Shown: in pieces, positions 16,217-20,870 of the stretch | Layout of the letters: every line of letters starts with the position of its first letter | Numbering within the stretch: the first letter of the stretch is position 1 | Source: Verrucomicrobiota bacterium | Lineage (GTDB): Bacteria > Verrucomicrobiota > Verrucomicrobiia > Chthoniobacterales > UBA10450 | NCBI GenBank assembly: GCA_003219945.1 | Contig: QHQV01000242.1 | Span: 1-20,870, forward strand | Direction: 5' to 3' | Length of the DNA: 20,870 nt | Position numbers and translations under genes: made by a program | Notes under the pieces: model-generated | Database searches by the model: none | What the model was told of the DNA's origin: nothing | What the model saw: the letters and a program-made list of their open reading frames with translations, nothing else

Positions 16217-17113
16217 TTAAAATGCCCCGTGCAATGAAATCGTTCCGTACGGAGCGCCGCCGTCCTGATGGTAGCGTACGTCAGCGCGATAAAAATCAAA
16301 CTGACGGTAGGGTTGATAGCCGACTTCACCGGTAAACGTGACGATCGGCGAAATCTTCCAGTCGAAACCGGCGCCGGTTCGAATTTCGCTGTAGGTGATA
16401 ACTGCGTGATTAAGGCGCGGGATGCCGTGAGAATCTCCAAACTCATCGTCCACCCGGAAGGTTGCGTCCCTCACAGTTGCTCCTGCATAAAGCGATATAT
16501 TACGGGTCATCTCGTATTGCAGACGCGGCGTAGGCAGGACAGCATCAAGCAACCATTGTGGCCCTATTTTCCAGCGAACACCTGCGGCAGGAATCACAGG
16601 GTACTTCCGCTCCACATCGACGCTCACGCCAAGGATAAGCTGTAGGTTAGGACTGTAAATGTACGTGCCGCCGATGACAAAAGGCATGTTGAAATCATCC
16701 CAAAATAAATGCCCCAGACCTGAGTTGTATAAGCCGGGCTGAATCTCGGCTCTGACGAGAATGGAATCAGACCACTGCGTATCGAGTCCGATAATCGTGC
16801 TGAAAGACTGCAATGTATTGGGGAGGGGGGCGCCGTCTGAAAAACCAAATGAGAACCGCTCCCATTCTGCGCCTAATCGCAACACGCCAAGTTTAAACCG
16901 GGGCGTTAATACGACGCGGATATCCGAATCGATCTCATCAAAGTCGTTGACGTGTTTTCCCCCGCGTTCGACGTCACCTTCGCCAACATATGTGCCCTCG
17001 GCAGAAAACTCGCCCGTGAGTGGCCAAAAACCGTTGCTTTCCTGGGAAAGTCCTGTCCCGACAAAGAAAATCAGGGCCGCTAAGATCAAAACAATCAACC
17101 GGAGGACGGACAT
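16217..17113 (-). CDS. Outer-membrane beta-barrel-like protein, DUF6268-like
   Basis: A 298-residue protein with a clear Sec signal peptide (MSVLRLIVLILAALIFFVGTGLSQ). The rest is made of alternating amphipathic strands ending in Phe (SLHGAF), as expected for an outer-membrane barrel. Strand-like segments include LGVLRLGAEWERFSFGF, ILVRAEIQPGLYN, GGTYIYSPNLQLILGVSVD and AAGVRWKIGPQWLL. The GGTYIYSPNLQLILG...KYPVIPAAGVRWKI pattern resembles what I recall of DUF6268 proteins, for which no function is known. The start is ATG 17113, set by AAGGAG 5 nt upstream; a GTG at 17119 would leave no room for the ribosome-binding site. That site overlaps the stop codon of the upstream gene, so the two are probably translationally coupled. 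Confidence 0.7.
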   Translation of the reverse strand: MSVLRLIVLILAALIFFVGTGLSQESNGFWPLTGEFSAEGTYVGEGDVERGGKHVNDFDEIDSDIRVVLTPRFKLGVLRLGAEWERFSFGFSDGAPLPNTLQSFSTIIGLDTQWSDSILVRAEIQPGLYNSGLGHLFWDDFNMPFVIGGTYIYSPNLQLILGVSVDVERKYPVIPAAGVRWKIGPQWLLDAVLPTPRLQYEMTRNISLYAGATVRDATFRVDDEFGDSHGIPRLNHAVITYSEIRTGAGFDWKISPIVTFTGEVGYQPYRQFDFYRADVRYHQDGGAPYGTISLHGAF

Positions 17114-17118
17114 CTTCA

Positions 17119-17124
17119 CTCCTT
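17119..17124 (-). promoter_or_regulatory. Shine-Dalgarno site overlapping the upstream stop codon
   Basis: Minus-strand AAGGAG, 5 nt before the ATG at 17113. Its first base is the last base of the TGA stop (17126-17124) of the preceding gene, a typical coupling arrangement. Confidence 0.75.
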
Positions 17125-18185
17125 CACCGGCCCCCGGACTGTCGGCGAAACGCCGTAACAGCTTTGGTGATATTTTTCATCATCACTGATTCCGAGCCCA
17201 GCCGTTCGACGCCATGTAGCGATCCCAGCTCGGCCGACGAAATCATGTCGCCGCGCCAAACGAGCGTAGAAGGTTTTCCTTCGACCGTGACCGGCCACAG
17301 CTGATGAAGCGTGAGAGCGACATAGTAACCGCCGCTCGCATAGTAAAGGACGTCGGCGGATTGATAAGTGCCGCCCGCTCCGCCGCGGTTGTAAGACGCT
17401 CCCAGCGTCACAACGCCCTGATCATTCGCGTCTAGAAGTTCCCAGTAAAGTTCGGCTGGCAGGGAACCGGCGCCGCGTCCAATGCCCGTCGCTCCAAGAA
17501 GTCCAGAGAACTGCTGGCGAATCTTTCCTTGATCGCGCAATAAACCATTCACTTCATCGCTCGCACGAACAGACGGACCGGCATGATCGTAGGGCGGTTG
17601 TGCCGTCATTCCGCCGGACACAAAAGTTTTCGTTCGCCCGGTCAGCACCTCTGTCCAGAACGCTACCACTCCCGGTGGCATAACGCCTCCGCCTCCTCCA
17701 GCCGCGACAGAAAACCGCTTTGCCTCATCTTTGCTAATCTGGAGATCGGGACCGAGTTTCTGAGTCGCGGCCACGAACGAACGCACAGAGGCGTTCCCCG
17801 GCGCGTCCTTCAGTCTCTCAAAATTAGCTGGCCCCGGATTTGAGGGCAGATCGGAATGCAGAAATACCTTCAATTCCCGATGTTGTGCCGGGTTCCATCG
17901 ACGTAATGCCTCCATTTGCTGCGCCGGCGAGCCCGGCACGACATAGCAGCTCTGGACGGCGAGGAAACGCGAATTCTTCATCGGCGGACCGTGCGCCGTT
18001 TTCACGTCGCTCTTTGCCAGTTGCGTCAGATCGACTTTGTCGAAGATTGAGAATGAAGCGAGTTCCGATACAGGATCCGCGCACGCGCTTTTTGGGCCGG
18101 CAATCAACATCAACGACAGAACGCCGGCAAGGGCAACCAGGCCCGGCGGCAGGCAGCGAATTGGTGAAATGGTTTCAACGTTCAT
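17124..18185 (-). CDS. Secreted protein of unknown function
   Basis: 353 residues from ATG 18185 (an in-frame TTG at 18206 is less likely). The N-terminus is a long signal peptide: basic/polar, then PPGLVALAGVLSLMLIAGP and a probable cleavage site after SACA. The mature part is soluble. Visible features are FSIFDKVDLTQLAKSDVKTAHGPPM, SCYVVPGSPAQQMEALRRWNP, a glycine run VAAGGGGGVMPPGV (~residues 160-173), VLTGRTKTFVSGGM, and a C-terminal domain with VVTLGASYNRGGAGGTYQSADVLYYASGGYYVALTLHQLWPV. I do not recognise a family or catalytic motif. It is followed by the DUF6268-like gene with overlapping signals and lies back to back with the ABC operon (67 nt between start codons). The pair looks like an envelope module. 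Confidence 0.75.
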   Translation of the reverse strand: MNVETISPIRCLPPGLVALAGVLSLMLIAGPKSACADPVSELASFSIFDKVDLTQLAKSDVKTAHGPPMKNSRFLAVQSCYVVPGSPAQQMEALRRWNPAQHRELKVFLHSDLPSNPGPANFERLKDAPGNASVRSFVAATQKLGPDLQISKDEAKRFSVAAGGGGGVMPPGVVAFWTEVLTGRTKTFVSGGMTAQPPYDHAGPSVRASDEVNGLLRDQGKIRQQFSGLLGATGIGRGAGSLPAELYWELLDANDQGVVTLGASYNRGGAGGTYQSADVLYYASGGYYVALTLHQLWPVTVEGKPSTLVWRGDMISSAELGSLHGVERLGSESVMMKNITKAVTAFRRQSGGR

Positions 18186-18252
18186 AGCAGATAACTTGTT
18201 AGCCAATCGGCTATGGTTGCAAATCTAGATCATCACGGCAATAAAGATTGAA
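18186..18252. promoter_or_regulatory. Divergent intergenic region with small inverted repeat
   Basis: 67 nt between the divergent secreted-protein gene and the ABC operon must contain both starts if each is transcribed from here. TAGCC-aatc-GGCTA (18200-18213) is a 5-bp palindrome and a possible operator. TTGCAA (18217-18222) with AATAAA (18240-18245) at 17-nt spacing is a possible plus-strand promoter that would give an almost leaderless transcript. All of this is weak. Confidence 0.3.
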
Positions 18253-19203
18253 ATGAATGAGTCGGTCATCGCGCTTCGTCATTTGAGCAAAAGCTACGGA
18301 AACGTCCATGCCGTGCAGAACCTCTCTCTGACAATCGAGGCAGGCACGATCTTTGGTTTTCTCGGGCCCAATGGAGCCGGTAAAACGACCACCATGCGAA
18401 TGTTGTGCGGCCTCACGCATCCAACCAGCGGGCGAGCCACCATCGAAGAAGTGGACACATGGAAAGAGCGGCAAAAGGTGCGCACCAAGTTCGGCTACGT
18501 CCCTCAAAGCTTTAGCCTGTATCGCGATCTCACGGTCCTGGAAAATTTTCGCTTTTTCGCCGGCGCTTATAACGTGCCGGGCGCTCTCCTCGAAGAGCGA
18601 ATCGACCGCTTGCTTCACGGAATTGATCTGGAAGAAAAGAGGGGCACCACTGCTGACAATTTGTCTGGCGGAATGCGCCAGTTATTGGCGATCGGTTGCG
18701 CCCTCGTGCACAATCCTTCGGTGCTGTTTTTGGATGAGCCCACGCGCGGGCTCGACCCGGTGCATCGGCAGCAAATCTGGAATCTGCTTTACGACCTGAG
18801 CAACGAGGGAAAAACGATTTTCGTTACAACGCACTATATGGACGAGGCTGAGCGGTGTACTGAGGTGGGTTTCATCGAGAATGGCCGACTGCTGGCAAAA
18901 GCTTCGCCCCGCGCATTGAAGGCGAGTTTTCGCGCTCACCTGCTTGAGATCGATGTCGAACCTCTTATGCCAGCGCTGGTGCGATTGCGCGACATGCCTG
19001 AGGTGCTTGGCGTCTCGTTGCGCAGCGGAAGCCTCCGCCTCTACGCGCCGGAAGCCGAGCAATTGATCGCCAGGTGGCGCGAAAACTGGCCGTTTCCCGA
19101 TATTCGATTGTTAGGCGAGAGGTGGATAGAACCCGACATGGAAGATGTTTTCACCGCCTATTCACAAGGATACGACGGCGTTCTGAAGCGATCCGATTCA
19201 TGA
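18253..19203 (+). CDS. ABC transporter ATP-binding protein
   Basis: A 316-residue nucleotide-binding subunit of the CcmA/drug-exporter type that powers ABC-2 permeases. Walker A GPNGAGKTT (38-46), Q-loop VPQS (83-86), signature LSGGM (137-141), Walker B VLFLDEP (157-163) and H-loop TTHYMDEAE (~192-200) are all intact, so it should hydrolyse ATP. About 90 C-terminal residues after the ATPase core (LLEIDVEPLMPALVRL...) form the accessory domain common in this group. The stop overlaps the permease ATG (ATGA, 19200-19203), a strong sign that the two form one transporter. It is the first gene of a three-gene operon with an SCP2 protein. Confidence 0.95.
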   Translation: MNESVIALRHLSKSYGNVHAVQNLSLTIEAGTIFGFLGPNGAGKTTTMRMLCGLTHPTSGRATIEEVDTWKERQKVRTKFGYVPQSFSLYRDLTVLENFRFFAGAYNVPGALLEERIDRLLHGIDLEEKRGTTADNLSGGMRQLLAIGCALVHNPSVLFLDEPTRGLDPVHRQQIWNLLYDLSNEGKTIFVTTHYMDEAERCTEVGFIENGRLLAKASPRALKASFRAHLLEIDVEPLMPALVRLRDMPEVLGVSLRSGSLRLYAPEAEQLIARWRENWPFPDIRLLGERWIEPDMEDVFTAYSQGYDGVLKRSDS

Positions 19204-20387
19204 GATGGCTGTCATTCGAAGCGACCGCGAGTGTCGCTTACAAGGAGTTCCTGCACATTTATCGGGACCGACGCGTGCTGCTTCTTGTTCTGCTGCTTCC
19301 ACCGCTGTTCACGCTGCTGTTCGGTCACGCCTTTGAAACGAGCGAGTTGACCGACGTGCCGTGCATGTTGATCAATCGGGACAACACACCACGCTCGCAG
19401 GAGTTTACCGACATCATCTCTAAGAACAAGACGTTCCGATGGCGTTATGGTTCGCCGGAGATACGAAACGAATCGGATCTGATTGGCTACCACGTGCGCG
19501 CCACGCTCGTAGTTCCTCAGGGTTGGAACGAGAGCCTGGAAAACGGCGACCCGAAGCCGTTGCTGCTTTATCTGGATAACGGTGACATCAACACAGCAGA
19601 TGCTGTAGAAGGCAGTGTTCGCCAGAGCCTGGGCGATTTTCAGTTGAAACAGCGCGATCGCATGATTGAGAACTTGCCCGAGGAAGTTTTCGAACTGGGC
19701 AAGCAACTTCAGGTACAAGTCCGCAAGCGATTTGTTTCCATGATGGAGATGTGGTCGGTCGATGGCAAACTGCTCTACAATCCGAAATCGCGCGTCATCG
19801 ATTACGTTGTCCCCGGGATTATCGGATTAATTTTGCAATTGCTCACAGTCACGCTGATGGCGTGCACCATCGCGCGGGAGCGAGAATCAGGGACGCTTTA
19901 CCAATTGATGATAACTGCGCTGCGGCGTCGTGAAATCGTGATCGGGAAAATGTTGCCGTATCTCGTGGTCTCGAGCTTGTTGATTATTATTATCATGCTG
20001 CTGAGCCGCTGGCATTTTGGAGTTGCGTTTCATGACCTGCCGGCGCTCGCGTTGGTCTGTCTGTTGTTTCTTCTTTGTTCGCTTGGTCTCGGGTTGCTGA
20101 TCTCGGCTTTCTCCCGCACGCAAACTCAGGCGATCCAGTTTTCGGTTTTCTTTTTGTTGCCGGTGTTTGTACTATCAGGAGCGTTCGCGCCACTCGAACA
20201 ATTACCTCAGGCGGTTCGCTACATTGCCGAGCTGTTTCCACTTACACATTTTTGCCGCGCTTTTCGACTGGTGAACATGTATAGCGCGGGTCTGCAATTT
20301 TATGTTAACGATCTGGTGATTCTTTTGGCTGGGGCGGTGATCACGTTTTTGGGTGCCGCTTTTCTCTTGAGGCGAATTGAGCAATGA
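19200..20387 (+). CDS. ABC-2 type transporter permease (YbhR/YbhS-like)
   Basis: 395 residues. There is one N-terminal helix (RRVLLLVLLLPPLFTLLFGHAF, ~24-45), then a large extracytoplasmic domain (~46-195) and a C-terminal membrane block of about five helices starting IDYVVPGIIGLILQLLTV. The loop ARERESGTLYQLMITALRRREIVIGKMLPY is the ERExGT motif of ABC-2 permeases; LPVFVLSGAFAPLEQLPQAV is also typical. This 1+5 topology fits the YbhF-S-R / drug and lipid exporter group. The start ATG at 19200 overlaps the ATPase stop. Only one permease gene is present, so a homodimer is expected. No HlyD-type adaptor is next to it; an SCP2 protein takes that place. Confidence 0.93.
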   Translation: MRWLSFEATASVAYKEFLHIYRDRRVLLLVLLLPPLFTLLFGHAFETSELTDVPCMLINRDNTPRSQEFTDIISKNKTFRWRYGSPEIRNESDLIGYHVRATLVVPQGWNESLENGDPKPLLLYLDNGDINTADAVEGSVRQSLGDFQLKQRDRMIENLPEEVFELGKQLQVQVRKRFVSMMEMWSVDGKLLYNPKSRVIDYVVPGIIGLILQLLTVTLMACTIARERESGTLYQLMITALRRREIVIGKMLPYLVVSSLLIIIIMLLSRWHFGVAFHDLPALALVCLLFLLCSLGLGLLISAFSRTQTQAIQFSVFFLLPVFVLSGAFAPLEQLPQAVRYIAELFPLTHFCRAFRLVNMYSAGLQFYVNDLVILLAGAVITFLGAAFLLRRIEQ

Positions 20388-20397
20388 GGTCGAAAGA

Positions 20398-20853
20398 ATG
20401 ACTAAGCACGAATCACAAACGAATGACGAAATGCGCGAGCAACTGAAACGAAAGCAGTTCTTCCTTGTTTCGATAGGTCGGCTTGCTGCGGCGATTTGTC
20501 TCTGTGCAGCAACAGCCGCCGCTGCCGGTCATGCGAATTCGACGCCGCAGGAAGTGTTCGATGGGATGCGTGGTAGTTTTCAGCCGGCAAAAGCGAAAGG
20601 TGTTCACGCTAGCTATCAATGGGACTTGAGCGGACCTCACGGTGGCGAATGGTGGATCGAGGTAAACGATGGGACCTGCAAAATGGGAACGGGAAAAATC
20701 GCCAGTCCCAGCGTCACTTTTATCGCCAAAGACAAAGATTGGGTCGCCATTTGCAATGACCAACTCAGCGGCACGTGGGCTTATCTGACTGGCCGACTAA
20801 AGGTTCGGGGCGACCAGAATGCAGCCAGAAAGCTCGGCGAAATATTTCCCTAA
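20398..20853 (+). CDS. Exported SCP2-type sterol/lipid-carrier domain protein
   Basis: 151 residues. Charged residues 1-20 precede a hydrophobic stretch FFLVSIGRLAAAICLCAATAAAA (21-43), which acts as a signal peptide or membrane anchor. The rest is a single SCP2 domain: STPQEVFDGMRGSFQP, ASYQWDLSGPHGGEWWIEVNDG, SPSVTFIAKDKDWVAICNDQLSGTWAYLTGRLKVRGDQNAARKL, the usual W-x-W/aspartate and 'G.LKV.GD...A..L' pattern. SCP2 domains bind lipids in a hydrophobic tunnel. Cytosolic SCP2 proteins are common; an exported one beside an ABC exporter suggests that it receives or delivers a lipid in the periplasm (inference). It begins 10 nt after the permease stop; TGAGG 8 nt upstream supports ATG 20398 over a TTG at 20377. 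Confidence 0.85.
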   Translation: MTKHESQTNDEMREQLKRKQFFLVSIGRLAAAICLCAATAAAAGHANSTPQEVFDGMRGSFQPAKAKGVHASYQWDLSGPHGGEWWIEVNDGTCKMGTGKIASPSVTFIAKDKDWVAICNDQLSGTWAYLTGRLKVRGDQNAARKLGEIFP

Positions 20854-20870
20854 AATTTCGCTTCTGCTGC

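Noticed and set aside
1..20870. Search for CRISPR arrays, insertion sequences, tRNAs, rRNAs and prophage modules
   Set aside because: No regularly spaced repeats, transposase, terminal inverted repeats or RNA gene signatures were seen by eye; the only tandem repeats are the two heptamer tracts in gcvP.

Overview
The window reads as a chromosomal stretch from a free-living Gram-negative bacterium with moderately high GC. The most likely source is a soil-type Verrucomicrobiota (Chthoniobacterales-like). This assignment is inferred, not proven. It rests on an ORF6N-type gene tail, an unusual NuoM, a small PUR-domain protein, a bacterial deoxyhypusine-synthase-like enzyme, a DUF6268-like outer-membrane protein, and heptanucleotide repeats that encode Asn-Pro-Gln-Ser-Ala-Ile peptides. 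No rRNA, tRNA, CRISPR array, insertion sequence or prophage was seen.

Left part, mostly plus strand, 1-8439. The tail of an ORF6N-domain gene overlaps the start of nuoM, which is followed by nuoN; together these two encode membrane pumping subunits of respiratory complex I. Then come a deoxyhypusine-synthase-family enzyme, a minus-strand WXXGXW-repeat lipoprotein, and the 16S rRNA methyltransferase rsmI. A PIG-V-like polytopic glycosyltransferase follows, with a UDP-galactopyranose-mutase-like flavoprotein 6 nt behind it; the last two look like an envelope-glycan pair.

Middle part, minus strand, 8450-14541. Read in its own direction this holds a small PUR-domain nucleic-acid-binding protein, pyruvate phosphate dikinase with a strongly basic N-terminal tail, and the glycine cleavage P-protein. 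ppdK and gcvP are 30 nt apart and probably co-transcribed. Two short heptamer-repeat tracts lie in frame inside gcvP.

Right part, 14698-20853. A plus-strand MFS exporter has a potentially structured leader and a strong Shine-Dalgarno sequence. It converges, at a strong shared hairpin, on a minus-strand pair: a secreted protein of unknown function followed by a DUF6268-like barrel protein, coupled through a stop codon that overlaps the next ribosome-binding site. Divergent from that pair is a tight three-gene plus-strand operon: ABC ATPase, ABC-2 permease, and an exported SCP2-type lipid-carrier protein.

Most of the window is housekeeping metabolism. The points most worth a second look are the NuoM that lacks the canonical TM7 lysine, the ABC/SCP2 operon, the deoxyhypusine-synthase homologue with a rebuilt substrate pocket, the in-frame heptamer repeats in gcvP, and the MFS leader. 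I did not find convincing evidence of a wholly new multi-gene system. The ABC/SCP2 operon and the secreted-protein/DUF6268 pair are the nearest candidates.
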